From the NCBI RefSeq assembly GCF_003945595.2, contig NW_024104096.1:2537501-2601500 (forward strand): a DNA stretch of 64,000 nucleotides, in the 5' to 3' direction. Positions 1-15,530 of this stretch are shown in pieces (the first letter of the stretch is position 1; each line of letters starts with the position of its first letter). The notes under the pieces are model-generated. The model did no database searches and had not been told where the DNA came from. It worked only from the letters and a program-made list of their open reading frames with translations. This DNA is from Pipra filicauda (taxonomy: Eukaryota > Chordata > Aves > Passeriformes > Pipridae). The translations under genes and the position numbers were made by a program.

Positions 1-3000
1 AAAATATGTTTCTTTCCAGCCCAAATGGGATTGCACAGTGCTGTGAACATAAACTGCATGGCTTCATCTATTTATGGTTTAATTTCTTCCACTATACTAT
101 ATACCAGTATACTACATCATATTACAGAGCTAAAGCTTGGGAAGAACTTGTAAAACAAACAAACAAAAACGATTATTTTATTTGTTAAAGAAATAACTTA
201 TTTTGATTCTTCCTTTAATTTTACATGCTACATTTTTTACACAAAAGAGTTTTCTGCTGTTAATGTACTCTTAGCAGCTTTTAAAGTTTGCTGAGGAAAT
301 TAACACAAAGTCTGTTTCTGTAGTTGGCTTTGCACTACCCCGTAATCTAACTCCTACTTATATTAAATGTAGGCTTCAATGTGCAATTTATTAAGGTTTA
401 GTAGCTACTTATAAACACAAAAAGGATTCACCGATATTTCTTTTAAATTTAGGTACTAACATGGAAAGAGTATTTCTAACAGGCACTTGTCAGGCTTTCA
501 CTTACTGTAAAATTATGCAAGGAGAATAATAGCAAGGCATAATAGTCTTTTTTATGTCATTTGAATTATGATCTCTTAAATTTATCAAATTAAAATGTAA
601 TATCCACTTCTGTCGGTTTTATGAATATACTGGGTATGAACCTCATTATGTAGAAATATGAACCCATAAGTATTTAAACCACTAGCTGGTGAAACTAAAA
701 TTTCTACAAGCTCATTTTAAGTAAGTGATGACAACATTAATTTTTGATTGAGAATACCTCTTCATAAGACTGTCATATTTGGAGCAAAAATTCACAGGAA
801 AAAAAAGGAATTTTTACTTTGAGAAACTGTGCACTCGATATAAGCTATGTGGCCTTTTCTAGGAGTATTACAAGGGGAAAATTGGAAGCATCTGGGCATT
901 TTCCACCAGCTGCCTCAGCAGTCCTTTCGAGGACACAAACAATCCACTCAGCATTAAATGCCTCCCACAGTTTGCACTAAGCAGGAGTCCAGACAAGGTT
1001 AGAGGAACACAACAGTGGCAAAATCTCAGGTCCCTGTAAAGAAATGGATAACCTCATGCTCTGACCTTCCTCATGCTGAATCTTGTGCAATGGGTGGAGA
1101 ACATGTGTCTCAGTACCTGTGATTTTGACTTTGGAATTGCAGATTATAGAGCTAATTTGCAAGAAAATGAAATAAATAGACTATTGAACTAGGTTTCCAG
1201 GCTTAAGCCTAAATATCCATGTTCTAAAAACTTCACAAGAGGCTGAGAGATAGCTGTCATACCTTAACATGTCTGCAATTTGGGTCATGAAAAAGGATTT
1301 TCTCATGTTCCTATGTAAATCAGGAGTAAAATTCTAATCTAAAGGTCTAAACAGACCCTTTTTTTCACAGAAAAACTGTTATCTACATTATTCTGGGGGC
1401 TAAAGAGTTTTAAATTGCAGAAAGACCATATGAGAAGTGTGTGGTAATGCTCAAATCATTTTTTGTTTTCCTCAGGAGTGCGGGGGGACTTGCTGTAATT
1501 CAAAAGAGATAATATCTTTCTGATCTATTAAACTAGAAGAAAAAATAATTCTGAGAACAGAAATGCCAAAGGCAGTCCAAGGAGTTTTAGATATACATGA
1601 CATGAAAATCTCCTAGCAAAAGTTAATGCAAGTCAACATCTACAGTGGTCTTAAATGCCACATTGATTCAAAATCATACAGTTATTGATGAGATGGGAAT
1701 GAATTATCTTCAATGTCTCTTTTAATGTAGTCAGCAAAGAATTTGGTACAGGCCTACTAAAGGAACAGTCCTTGGGATGTTAAGTTCTGAGGCTCGGGGC
1801 CTCATAAACCCACTGCTTTTTTAAAGTGTGTGTGTGTATGTTTAGGGTATTCCAAATGCTAACTTTTCTTATTTTGTGATTTTTTGTTATTCTTATAGTA
1901 CTGACGCTGCCCTGTGTTCTTCTCTTCTGTTCTTTAAGTGTATTATACTGAAGTACTACAATTTAGATTGGAAATCATCCTTTAATACTTGAAGTTATGT
2001 AATTATTAATCTTCTGGCCTGACTTATGTTATTCTGTGATCAAACAGAATAATAAAGTTTATACAACTTAAGTTAATTTTACAGTCTAATTCTCCGACCA
2101 CAGGAGTACTACTGAAGGAGAAGCCTGGAAAACCAATGTAGGTGGGCAAAATGCTCAACCCTTGGATCTGGGCTGACAATCAACAGCTGGAAGATAAGAA
2201 CTGCCTGTAATAATAACTGCCTAAGTTATTAGGACCCAGATTGTGAGAACACAGTTCCTGTATTTGGCCCAAAGATACTTGGGCTGATGCTTTTTCCTGT
2301 GACGGAGGTATCATCAGCTATCAGCTGGATACTTTAGGGCCAAAGAAGGTTCAGGATTTTGCCTTCCTTCTGGGGCAAAGGTAGCTCATCTGTTCTACAC
2401 TAAAATATATGCTCTATTTCCATGTTTATTTGCATGAAAATTTGGCTAATTCAATATATTTGAGAGTAATTATCAAATCTGAGGCAAATTAATGAATACC
2501 TCGGAGAAATTAGGTGGGAGCTAATAGATATCAGCAGTTTTTCTGGATGTATGTGTTTCCATATGATTATACAATGGGAAAAGAAGAATCAATCAGTTCT
2601 GGCTTATTTTCAATCACTGTATGTCTATGAATAAGACATATCAAAGCTGGTTTTTAGTAATTTAGATTACTTACTGCTGTAGTTGCTCATCGGTTCCTTA
2701 CTACCTACTGTCTTCCCACATTCAAGAGGAGCCTGAGCAGAGCACAGCAAACTTTACTGGTGCAGGTACTTTATGTTTTCATTCCCTAAGAAAAAGTCCT
2801 GCTCATGGCAGTGACACACAGAGTGGATGGCAGGTGGGTTTATTACTCACTGAAATGTAATTCAAGTTCATTTCATCCTTTTGGAAGGAGGAGAAGGTTT
2901 TTGTTAAGGACGGTACTTCGTTCCTGCAGAGGGTGGCAGTGTGGTACCGTCCTCAAACTCCGGGAAACCCTCTGCTGCTTCAGCAGCCTCCAGACTTCGG

Positions 3001-5048
3001 AGGGCAAACGTGCGTCATCCTGCGCTCTCCTAGTCCGGGATCGGGGCTCACAGTCCTTAGAAAGATCATATAAGAAGGCCTGATCCAGGTGAGGTGCATA
3101 CAGCAATATCTGTAAATAACCATTAAAAATGAGTTTTTAATGAAAGATTGGCCAAGGCAGGTAGTGTGAGCATTATCATTGCCAGGGATGGTCATTCCAA
3201 GCCCAGAAAAAGATTAACCATGTTAGTTTTTAAAGAAAATTCCTTTCCTGTGGAGCTGGTGGGTATAAGGGTTTTGCTGACTTGGTAGGCATGAGGAGCT
3301 GGAGGTCAGCGTGCTGGCACATGTAACCAGCTCAGGTAATGGGCACAGCTCATATGAAACACCACCACGCCTTAGTTTAAAATGGTTGATTCACCTGCAG
3401 GAGTGGGACAGATGACAAGCTACTGGCGCAAAGTTGTTTTAATAACTATGGACTGATGTTGAAAATATGCAGAGCAATGTAAAATTTGAATCTTCCCCTA
3501 CTGTATTGAATGTAGTTCAGTCCATAGCCAATGTTACAGGTGTAGTGATTTGTTTCAGGGAGGAGCTTTATGTGACTATAAGTATTTCCTTGTAGATGTG
3601 TTTAGATACCACTTATCTAATTAGACCTCTGTATTGCATAAATAATCCTGCTTGTTTGAATGTTGATGAGTGTTCGGGTAGTTCAGAGTGGGATTTCTAT
3701 CTTTGTAAACTCTATAGGAAACTCTGGCTTACTTATGCAGTGCAAGCAGCTAACATGTTGTTAAAACTTTCTTTGACTTAGATTAATTTCATTTCTTTTC
3801 ATTCTTTCTGTCTGTATTAAGAAAAGACTGCCTAAGCTACGAGGAAAACTAATTCCATCATTTAGATTTTAATGAGTGTCATGTGAAATGAAACTGCTAA
3901 ACACAGAAGCTCCAACACAAAACTAATTTTATTTGAGAATAATTTCTTTCCATGATATCAGTGATGTAATAAAATTAGGTTCTTTTCTAATATATGCTTA
4001 AGAGAGTTCATATGGAATGAAACAGTGCACTGGCGCTGTTTTATTTTGAAAAGAATTTGAGACAATTATTAATATTGGAAATAAGGAAGTTAGTATAATT
4101 AACATGAACAGGGAAAATATGACACACTTAGTTTTCAGGGATTTGTATAGGTCACTATCTTCAGTGATTTAGTGTAAGTGAAATTTCAAAGAAACAGAAC
4201 TGGAAACACTCCAAGAACTTTAACCCCTGTAAAGAAACTTACACATGAAAGTTAGGGGAGCTATTTATTTGCTCAAATACTGGCAAATATTGACTTTTAA
4301 ACAACTAGTGTTAAACTTAAGATATATACTTGCTTTGTGTTGCATAGATGGTTTATTTTAAGACCTTTCCCAAACTGGAATAAATTTGTTACTGTGATTA
4401 AAAAAAATTCCAAATATTAATTGAAGTCAAACCCAATGCAGTACTTTGCTGCTATAGGTCAAGGTAAGCATGGCATACTGGCATTAAAAAAAAGCCCTCT
4501 AAGTTGTGTAGTGAAAACTTTCACAAGCCCAAGGGAACAGGCTGGGAATAACATTAGGGTTAAAAAAAATTGCATATAATTAGTATTTGTTTATAACATT
4601 AGCTTTAAACCAAGTCTTTAGCAATATTTCTACATTTGTGCACTACATAAGCAAAGTGTTGCAAGCACCAATCCTGTTTATGCTGACCAGTTTGTGTTTA
4701 AACACTGGAATTATTAGTATACCACATGCACTTAAAAGCCTAAAGATCACAAAGCCTTCTTATCACGGTACTGGCAGAGTTGTGCCCAGTGCTACCATAC
4801 TAGGAGAGCTCTCTGCTGGAGGTGGGAGGGTTCCTAGCACATCAAGTAATTATAAAATTACTTGCTAGAGCAAACATTTTGATAAAACCTTACATGGTTC
4901 AAATTAATACACTGGTGAAATAATTTAATTTTTTAAGACAAAAAATTATGGCTGAAAAATTAGCTTATGTGGAGTAGTTATTATTTTTATCTGACATGCC
5001 CAGTATCACTATGGCACTCTAAATCATTGCCTCAGTTTTGACAATCTT

Positions 5049-5074
5049 ATGTGAACATCCAGAGATGTTCACAT
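5049..5074. repeat. Perfect 11-bp hairpin, 4-base loop
   Basis: ATGTGAACATC, loop CAGA, then the exact reverse complement GATGTTCACAT. The flanks are AT-rich and non-coding. Confidence 0.85.
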
Positions 5075-8000
5075 ACTTTGTGAGATATGCTGTCGTATTC
5101 AACCCGCAATATTCATATTTTAGTTTCCAGAATGGAAAAAGGAGAACTATGAATGCTTATGTTCCTGTTTCTGCTGGGTGATATAAGTGCACATAATTCA
5201 TTTTAGCTCCTCTTTTCACAGAGAATTAATATTTTGGCATAGCACACATCAAAGAAGTTTAGAATATTATGAGTTAAACATTGCAGCACACAGACTGCTA
5301 AGTCAGCATTCAACTACCACCATGTTTTTCAAATATCTCAAAATATTGGCTTTCACTATAGTTAGAAATGCTTTATTTGGAAAAGTTTCTGCTTAACCAC
5401 TTCTCGGAGCCTTAAGTCATCTCAGATATTTCAGTTTGAAACTGCTTCCTGACCTATCTATCTGCAAGAGCTTTTTTGTTTACTTTTGCTGTCATCTTGA
5501 AGAAAATAGGATTATATTAACAGTAAAATTCTTGAAATATTTCTAATTTGCTTGCATCTGCAACTCTACCTTTTTTTACTTTGCTGTGAGAAGCAGGGTG
5601 GGGAAGCATCTATCACTTGGATTCCTTTCAAGTCAGACAGCGAGCTTAAGAAGCAATTTTATTTTTATGAGCTACTTGAGGATAACAGGATAAATAAGTA
5701 ATTCTCAGTCTGTTACATAAAAGCAATAGGCCTTTTAGGAACTATCAAATGCAGCTCTGAAAGGTGATCAGAACAGTGCACGTGTAATCCATGCAAGTTG
5801 CTTTCCGCAAGTACACCTGAGCAGTTCAAGCAAGTTTGTGTTTTGATTCTCTTTTGTGCTGCTGCGTAATTTCCACACTTGAAAACACTAAGCCCAATAT
5901 CACACGTCTGGTTGGCCAGTTTTAATCTACATAACTTTAAGTGATGTATTTCAGTGCAGGTTATTGGAGTGAACTAAACTGAAGCAGCAGCACACCCTGA
6001 GTGTTTCCAGAGCTCCTACAGACCCAAATTTAACTCAGGAAATGCATACTAAGGGGCAAGAGTGTCATGTCCTCACTGATGCTGCTGTGCTGGTGCTGGC
6101 TGTGTTGACCAGCATGGAGGAAACTCTTGCTGCTTTGCCACGAGACTTAAAGTAAAAGCCCATCAGAAAGTATTTACACATCAAAATATCTAGAAGCTAT
6201 TTATACGGGACAGTTCTTTCAGAAGCAGGCAATGGCACAAACTAAGACAGACAATGTCTGGATAGATCTCTCCATGCATTTCTGATCATTTGCACTGCTT
6301 GCCTGGCCAGTGGTGGGCAGCCTGCAGGGCAGCCTTCAGCCTAGGAGAGTTTTGCAGTATGAAGATGCCCAAGGACAGGGACCAGATCGCTTCTGGGATG
6401 CCAAGTTTGGGACTGACTATACCTACACTGCAGTAAAACGGGGAACTACATCTGTCTATTAACCCACCCATGCTCACTGTCCAAAGGTGAAGTCTGACTG
6501 GAGTAGCCTGTTAGCGACGGACACAGTGCTTGCAGTGGATGAGCCATACAACCCTTGCTGTCCCCACCAATACAGCTCATATCAGTATATTGCATAATTG
6601 CAGCTCTTTAGAATATATATTTGTACAGCCCCTGCAAGCCCCTGTCTCTGAGTTTCTCTGCTAGGTGATTTAAATTCCAATGAGACACTTGTTTCTTTCC
6701 AAGAAACGGCAAAAATGCTACTCCGATAAAAACAAAGAATATTTTTGTTACGGTGAGGATTTAAAAATCTGTGGAAAACTGAAGGAGACGCAGGCAATCC
6801 TGAAGAGCACTATGCTTTGGAGATGCTTCTCAAGTACCATCCCACCTACTCAGTTTGTAAAAGGCTTTAGGCCCAATAGATGCATGTGGTCTTGTCACAA
6901 GAACTCACAACATTCAGCTGCACTTCAGCAATGCTTTTTTTGTATTTATTTATCTTTTCTGCAGAAAAACTAAAAGACCTATATATACCCTGAACTAGTA
7001 AACTAAAGAAACAGGCAATTACAAAACCATTAATCCTAGTTTGTTTGGGTTTGAGTCTTATTTTTATATTTTTTTTTTACTATATTTAAGAATCTTTAAT
7101 ATTACAGCAGGAATTTTATTTTTTTTTCCACATAAATGAACTCATAATGAATCTCACAGTTTTTAGATGCTTGTTTCAACAGTAATCCAGGGGCAGCTGC
7201 CTAGCCCCCAGTGCCCAGGCAGCAGCACAGTTTGTGTGGTCAGTATCCTAATGCTGTGGCACTCACGGAGTGGCTGCCATTTGTTTTGAGTTTCCAACTG
7301 CACCCTGAATGACCAGTATTACTTTACTCTTGTGCTGAATTTTGGCTGAAGTCCTGAATTCCTCTTGAACTCAGTTTTTTTGAATTGCAGTTGAGGGTGT
7401 AAGATCAGGACTTGGGCAGCAGTTCCTGAGGGATGGCGTTCAGCTGGTTGGCATTAGGATTTGGTGTTGCAGGACTTTTCGTCGCTTGTCTTATCCTTGC
7501 CTTTATTTCTTTGTAGTCATGTAACAGTGTAGGGTTATAGATTTTCTTATTAAAAGGGTAATTGAGGAAAGGACTCAAGGAAGATGGTTTATTCGAGAGT
7601 AGCTTGGCTGATAGATTCATGAAGATGCTAAAGGTACAGAAGACTACATGGAAAAGGGTGATGAAATGAGATCAAGAAGGTAAAAAAAGGAACAGTGAGC
7701 AGAACTGGGTGAGTCTGGAGAGGTGATACTAATTACTGGTGAGGAGACTTGTCCTCCCGGCTATATATGAATGGTAGGGTTAAGTTGTCTTTATTAAATC
7801 AGACTAAAGGGATGGACCATAATTATCCGACTTCCACTAGAAGATGAAAATTACCTGGAAAAATCCTAGTAGAGTTATCACTTATTGGGAAACTTGTACA
7901 GATGTGAGTCTAAATATATAATTTTAATGTAAGTACTGCATTCCTGCATTTTGTTATTCCTGTACTGCAGTAAGATGAAAATAGGGTCAATCTGGAGAAC

Positions 8001-10994
8001 TTTTGGATTCATACTTTGGGGTGAGAAAAAAGGATGAGAAAAAAAAGGGGGGAAGAAGTCAAAAGCTGCAGTTGTCTCCTGCAAATAAAGAATTAATTAC
8101 GAGTGAGAATATGAACAGTATTCTGTAGCTTAAATGACTACAGTTATTAGAATCTTAGCAAATACTCTAAAAACTAAAGATTGTACATGCCATCTTTCTG
8201 CAGGTGACAAATAAATCATTTTATCAAAGCAGCTATTAAATTATTTTTGTTATAAGTCTTGCTATATAAGAAATCCAGGCAAACAACACTTTTCATAAAT
8301 GGGTGCATCATGTAGTAGATCTTCAGCTTGGCATAGCTGTCCATTGCTGTTATCATTATGTTTAAAAAAATAAGTATATTAAATACCTGCAGGATGTTTG
8401 CCAGGTCTCAATTATTGACAGTCATTTACAGCAGTGATGACAGGCTACTACATAAATTATGCAACACTGGTACACTGTATATACTGTCATATTTAACTTT
8501 AACATCTGGAAACAATTTAAAGTAATGTTACTACTGTTTTTCTAAAGTAAAACAAGTCTTCATACTTTCAACCTAGTTTAGCAGCATTTCATTCAGAGTT
8601 TCTTAGGCATAAAAGCACACCGATGGTAAGAAATGGAAGATGCCCAAAATCCTCTCCAGAGAAAAGAAGCAGATTAAAACCTCAGGTGAAAAAAAGCCTG
8701 ATGTAAAAATATGAAAGGCAATATTTTTAGCAGGAAACGACTACTAGAAAATGAGAGAAGGGAGCACTTAAAAGAGAAAGAGCAACCAACAGATGGGGGA
8801 AGGGAGCAAAGGAAAGTGAAACACTAAAAAAATGAAAAAAAAAATATTGCTGAGGCAAGAGCTGAAGGATGGGAATGGAAACTATGCAAGAAAAGACTAA
8901 CAGCTTGAGGTTGGCAGTGTTTGTGTTTGTACATACTCATGTAGCCCACCCAGCCCCCTACCCCCTCCCGATATTCTAGGAGCTTGATAAGTTCAAGTGA
9001 AAGGTTACTCTGGGAAAATGCATTTTCCTATTTCATACTGCTAGGCAGGCCTGTGTCACAGCGGTAGGTAATGCTTTTCCCTGAATTCCAGACTGTTCTT
9101 TGAAACAGCGTATAAAAAAATTAGTAATGAAAAGCACTCGGAGCAAAAGAGAAGCAGAATAGACCGGGGCTAATCTGCCAGCACTCAGAGGAAAAAACAT
9201 CTTTCCCCGCCACAAAGAACCCTATTGTTCCCATGTTAAGTATTTAATTTTGCCTGCATTTAAACCAAGCTGTCTTAAAGTCTGTTTTCTTACGATGGGG
9301 AAGCATGTGCCAGTTACTGTGGCAGTGTTCAGCAGCTCCAGGGAGGAGCTGACCTCTGCACTTTCCAAGGCTGTTTGATTTTTCTCAGCCTGCCTAAATT
9401 GATTTTTGGTGGAGGAGGGTGTGACCCTTCCTTTTATGGCTGGGAAATCTTACCACCTGTTCATGATGTAAGAGTTGGTGTTACATGAGGGAAAGAAGCC
9501 CATTAGAAATCTGAGGATTTTGGTAAATGTTGAGTATTAATGACTGATACACATATATGTCCTTCTGGTAAATCTTATTAATGAATCTTCAGCATATACA
9601 TTTTTCTATAGGTTTTATCACTGTGTTGAAACTCAAATTTTCGTTTGTTTTGAGCTAGGAAATTTTTGTGTGGATTCTTTACATAGCTAACAAAAGTCAG
9701 GCAAGTATCACTATGCAGTGCATTTCCCTGGTAGGTCGTCAAGTTAGGGAGCATCTCTCTATCAATATTAGAAGAATTTCTCCTTTATTTAGCAGAAATG
9801 ATGATGCTATTAATATAAGCAAGCTGCTATTAACAGATAGTTATTCACATGGTACTTTCAATTATTTCCTCCTACAGTCACTCACTCACTCGCACTCGTT
9901 TCCCAGTGAGGAGAGGGAGAGGGTTGGCATGCTACTGTGTTTGCTCCAGCAGACTCATTTTGCATGTTCATAAGAGAAGGAACCAGGAGAGGACCATCAG
10001 GGAACTGTCACTACACAAACATATTTTAACAGGACCAGATAATGAATGTGGATTGTTGTTGCCATAGCACTCTTGCACAGCACTTCTGCCTGTGACTACA
10101 CCCTGAGGACTTTAAGTTATGAAGAATGTACCAAAAAACATGAAACCCAGAGAAATTACTGTTGTCTTCAATTCATGTTTAGGCTACCACTTGGAACTTC
10201 TGCTCTCAATATTACAAATTATTTTAAGCAGTGAACATTGTCTTGAAAGCAAGTGAAAAAACACCATTTTGTAAGGATGATATGCTTAAAGTTCCTGTTC
10301 TTTGCATGTCTGTGTAATTTCTTTGGTCATGCGGAGTATAGCTTTGTGAGTTTAAAAAAAAAGTTGTTCCAGAGTAATGTAGTTTAAAAGTATTGTATTT
10401 TAGACCATAAGAGGATAAAACATCTGAAATCTCCAAAGTGTACTGACCTGGTATATTTTTACACTGTGTGGTATTGTTGCTTGGAGAAGTTCCTTGATGC
10501 TAAAAATAATCATTTCTAGCACTGTTTTCTATCTCCAAGGTTACTAAATCTTTTTAACCTAAGCATAATTAAGGTTATACCTACAGGATATATTTTTAGC
10601 CTATTAGATTTTCTGTGATGTAATGTTGTTCCACTAGATACAGCTGTGTTTCAGGAAGTCTGTTCAACATGAGAGAGAACAGTAGAAGTGAAATCAGTAG
10701 TTTCTACAGGCAGTTGTTCTTTCTGCAGGTTTTTGCATTGGTCCAAAAATATTGCTTAATGACCCAGCTACCAATTTAGAGAAAGAAACTCCACGTAAAC
10801 CCTTAAGACATTTGAAATCCGAATTAAGATTGAAATTTGATGTTCTAATGGGTTTGAAACTGGAATTATTCACTGGATTTACTTTTTTACACTATTTTCT
10901 TGCTCCAAAGTCTTTTAAGAAGTAGACTGAAAAACGAAAAATGTGAATGGAACTGATGTGCCTCTTAGTTCAGATGATTTCAGAGGGCTAAAAA

Positions 10995-11020
10995 TTTTTT
11001 TTTTTTTTTTTTTTTTTTTT
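10995..11020. repeat. Poly(T) run of 26
   Basis: A 26-base T homopolymer preceded by five A bases. No recognisable SINE body lies next to it, so I leave it as a simple repeat. Confidence 0.9.
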
Positions 11021-14000
11021 GCATACTGTGTTTTAATTTTAGGTGTATAAGGGCTGGGTAACTTGAAGGCCTGTTGAAAGCCTATGAACCAAACAACAGA
11101 GCTGCTGTCCTAAAAGTCTGACAGCCATCCTGCAGAGTATTTAAATGAATATCTGCTCACAAATTACTGCCTTCAAGTGGGAGTTGCTATCCATTCCTTG
11201 CAGGGCCTTGCTGGGTGCAGTGGAGCTGGAGCTGGCAAGGGCTGAGCGGGGCAGCTCTGGTGCAGAATCCCTTCCTGATCCAGTCTGGTCCTGCTCCAGC
11301 CCTGCCACCCCTCCTGACTGAGGGTCACCCAAGGCTGTGTATTGCTTTTTGCTTCGTTAATGCAATTGCTACTGTAGAATGAAATCTCTTCTGGAAATAT
11401 CACCAGCAGGATCTGAATGGGTGGTTTAATTCTTATTCCAAGTGTGGTGAGCACACCTGGGTGAAGGGTACCCCCATGCAAATAATAGGGGTTTGTCTAC
11501 AACTGAGAGCTTATTTCAGAGGCTGCTAATTTTTAACTGAGATAGTTAAGGTAACTCATTTGTGAGGCAAAAAAAACCCAAACCACTGTGCCAGGAAGTG
11601 TGTTGCGCAAAATCTTTGGATATGTGACAGTTTCCTTGGAAAAGAAACTTCCGCGAAGGAATTTCTTAAAAAGACAGTCAAGCATATTCGTCTGGTCCTT
11701 CATGAATCTTTTTGGTCGGGAATATTTTTTCACACCTAAATCTTTCCTTCTGCATGCCTATTCACAGTATTTGGTTCCCTTTCTAACTTCTTTTTTCCCA
11801 AAAGATGCTTGGGGGAAATACTGGCATAACTATTTCATACATACTAAAATAATGCTGAAAAATACTGAAATAACAATTGTAGAAAATACCTTATTAAATG
11901 GAGAACTGAGTTAACAGAATTTATTTTATTGGTGTTGTCAGGTTGAAGCTTTGAAGAGTTAATGATTTAGCAACAGAATGAGAGAAACAGAGATATTTAA
12001 CTTAAGAAAGAAATTCTTTCAACTTGAAAAGACTCAGCCATCTGATGATGCTGAGAGATGTAGAAAGGCTATTTCTAGAACCAAGACTGTTGGACAAGAA
12101 TATACTTACACATTTAAGTAGGTGAAGACACTGTTGAGATTATATGGGGAAAATACTGACAATAAAAATGTCTCCAACTTGGCATCCAGTTTTAACTGTC
12201 ATGTTCATGGGAAAAGTGGATGAAGGAATGCTTCCTGCATGCTGAATGATTAAAGCATATATTTGGTTTATAGAACAGCTCACGGAGAAAACGTGCTTTG
12301 AAATGATCTAGGTATATTTAGTAAGGAGGCAGATCTGTGTGTAGAATTCAGTGTTGAAGTTAATAACTTGTAGTCAGTGGTGGAAAAAGAGAAGTACACT
12401 AAGGGATTTAGAAGGATTGGAAAGCCATTTATATCATTTAGTCATTATATATCAATCTATGGAGCTCAAACCAATCCCCCTTTATAAATGTATGCACAAA
12501 TTCTGTATTTCATAAACTAAGTTAGTCTCTCAACTTAGAATTGAGCATGAAGCTTGTCATAACTGGAACAAATCGAACTTACCCTTTTTCCCCAAACTCA
12601 TTAATCAATGTAAGTACTAAAAACTTTAAAAAATGCTTGGTTTAAACATACAGGTGTTTATTTTTTTCAGCTAATTCAAAGAGAATTGAAATGGTATGAA
12701 GAAGACTTTATATAAAGCAAACGTACTAGAACCTGTGGAAGTAATAAATGTCAATCACCAGTAAAGTTAAAATATATTATTTTCTAATTCAAGACTTCTT
12801 TGAAGTCTCCTTTTTCCTCTGCATTTATGTCAGTCTATTGAAGTGCAAAATTAAAGAACAGGAAACCTCTCAACGACTAGATAAAGATGACCACGCTGAA
12901 ATGCATGTAACTGAAGTCTTGTAAAATGTACATAAATTCATTGGGAGAAAAATCTCCTAGTGAGAATCCAAAAGCAAATCTGAAAATATCCAAGACTCAC
13001 ATCCCTATGATGCTTCTTCGTGGTGCTCATAGACATGCATAAACTCATTGCAGGCACGTAGTGAAGTGAGGTGGGATGTAGAGAGGGCAGCACGTTTTTA
13101 CAACTGTGAAGATTTTGATAAAGGATAGTCAATAATCAGACACAAACTGCTGTTTAATTATTGCTCAAAGCAAAGTTCACATTTGAGGCTTTCTTAGAAG
13201 TGGAAATATTTTATGCTTCTAGAACACAGGAAAACAGGTGGGTGAATTATCATGGGTTTATTTATGACTATGGTTAACAAACATGTGCAAATTGGAGATG
13301 TTGGGGGGTTTTAAGACTTCTCCCTTTTTACCGCTGTCTTCAAATAGTCCCTTTGGATGGACACAGTCAAATTCTCTTCTGCTATTCACTGAGTGATGTC
13401 TGACAGGCATTGCATCAACGTGCTGCCAGTGGTTTTTCTCTGAAGATGCTCACTTATTAAAGACCAAATCACTTAACAGAGGGTGAGTGGGTAGTCGGGC
13501 TGAATTCAGACATTTAAAAAACATTTATTTTAAAATTATTCTTTTTCATTTTATGCATGTTTTCCACATTCTGTCTACTTTTATCCTTTCGAAGAAATAT
13601 CGAAATTGAGTGACTTAATCTGGTATAAATATGTACAGTTCTTTTTTTTAAAATATATGCTTTGAGGTGATTTGTATATTTATTTTTTTCTTAGCTACTA
13701 ATGTGTTGCGTGATAAATTCAGATTTAGCAAGACAAAAATTAACTTTGGTCATAAAACTATAGAGATGGGCTGGTAATAAAATGGTCTCCTTTCTTCAGT
13801 CTTAAGGTAGCAATTATTCAAGGCCTATGTGCATGCTGCTAATTTACTTTTTCTTATTTTTTTTCTTTCATTTACTAAGTTTGGGTGGTATTCTCATTGT
13901 TAGATGGGACAACTAGTACTCACTATCTTCCCTTATTAATTCATGATGTAGTTATTGTTCTGGTACTTTTTTTTTTCCTTGTTATATCCTCTTGGAGTTT

Positions 14001-15530
14001 TGAGAATATTTTTCTCTGTTTTTCCTCACTATTTCTTTATCCTACTGGAATACCTCTTAATAGACTTCACCTATTTCTTTTTATATAGCTCCTTTCTCTT
14101 CTAGATATTGATGGCCCCACAATATTGAAAGTGAGGTTAAGGTGGTTGTTAGCTGGTCCTGAGGGCTTTCTGCTCTGGGAGCATTGGAAAGTTGGAAATT
14201 TTTGGTTTAGTGAGCCATTATTAGGAATTGTCTGCCTCTCCCGTCAGACAAAACAATAGTAAGATACTAAAAGATGCAAACCATAAGACTAAAAGACCAA
14301 AAGATTTGGAAATACCACTTACACTCATGTATTTTCTAAAAACCAATAATAATAGTTATGCCTAGCTCTGTTTGCAGTTGCTTGGAAGGAAAAACAAGAG
14401 CTTTGTTGCCAGCAGGGAAGTACTGATGTGCTGTATAAATACGATGACTAATCATCTGAGAAGCAGATTTTTAGGGCAGGGTTCTGCTTATGATTAGGAC
14501 TGTGATGTTTTTGTTAGAATTGCAAAGAAAATTAAAGATTCTGTATAATTTGGTTCAGCATATTTACAGCTGACATGGGTAAAGTATCCAGTGCATGAAA
14601 TAACCCCAGCAGAAAGAGCAACTGGTGTTTTGTTAACAGGCACTTGGGGAATGAGCAATATGACATGTTTCTTTTCAGCATATACTTTTTTTACACTAAA
14701 TTGTAGAGCTTATAAAGACTAATTGTTTTTACTATTAGTGTGTTAATGTGTCTTTGCAAAGTTAAATAAAGTTAGTGATAGAATCTTTAATGATATTATG
14801 AGACACTAGTATCAAAAGTACGTTGAACCTATGGAATAAGGCACTGCAAGCATGTTATAGAGTTACACCTAATAGATCATTTTCTAATGAATGTGTAAAT
14901 TAGGTGGGCAGTTTAAGGTTGAGAATGGGTCTTTAGTACCACTTCTTTTGAATGACTGTCAATGCCCATCATTCATGTTGCTTCTGTTATTCTGAGGCTG
15001 AGAGTGGGAATTTGTTTGCATGTTTTGCTGAAGTTTTGTGGATTTTTAACAAGGGCGTTAACTTGTTTCACTTATTGAGTAAAAATACAATTTTTCTTCA
15101 ATAGCTGGGAGTGTTTAGAAAAACAAACCCAACAAATTAACTAGAAAATTGATTCACCTCTGCAAACACATACAGGAACTTCTTCTGCCAGTTTCAATGA
15201 ACATCATTACCTCTGTGCTATTCAGTTTTGTAGAGATCATACAAACCCAGGAAATAAGTAATTAACAGGATTCTCTGCAGATGTCATCAGAGCACTATGA
15301 TCCCTATATCACAAAAATAATAAACAGAGGTGGGTAATGCTATGAAATCTTAACATAAATGGAGAAGAAAACTGCTAACAGAAATAATGACAGAGTAGTA
15401 GCTGAATTACAGATGAGCTAGATGGCTTTCTCTGTTGCACTTTAAATCAATTTCCTTAGAAATCCTGATGTTTATTGATGACTAAAAGAAGGTAGAGATT
15501 TATTACTGTAAAAAAAGGTGGAAGAAAAGG

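Larger units (their letters stand above)
1..15530. other. Upstream non-coding DNA, no gene seen
   Basis: AT-rich sequence in which every open frame is short (108 codons or fewer) and none resembles a known exon. Notable items are a near-perfect hairpin at 5049-5074 and a 26-base T run at 10995-11020. I see no tRNA, rRNA or intact transposon. It could be intergenic or belong to an unseen upstream exon or intron. Confidence 0.7.
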
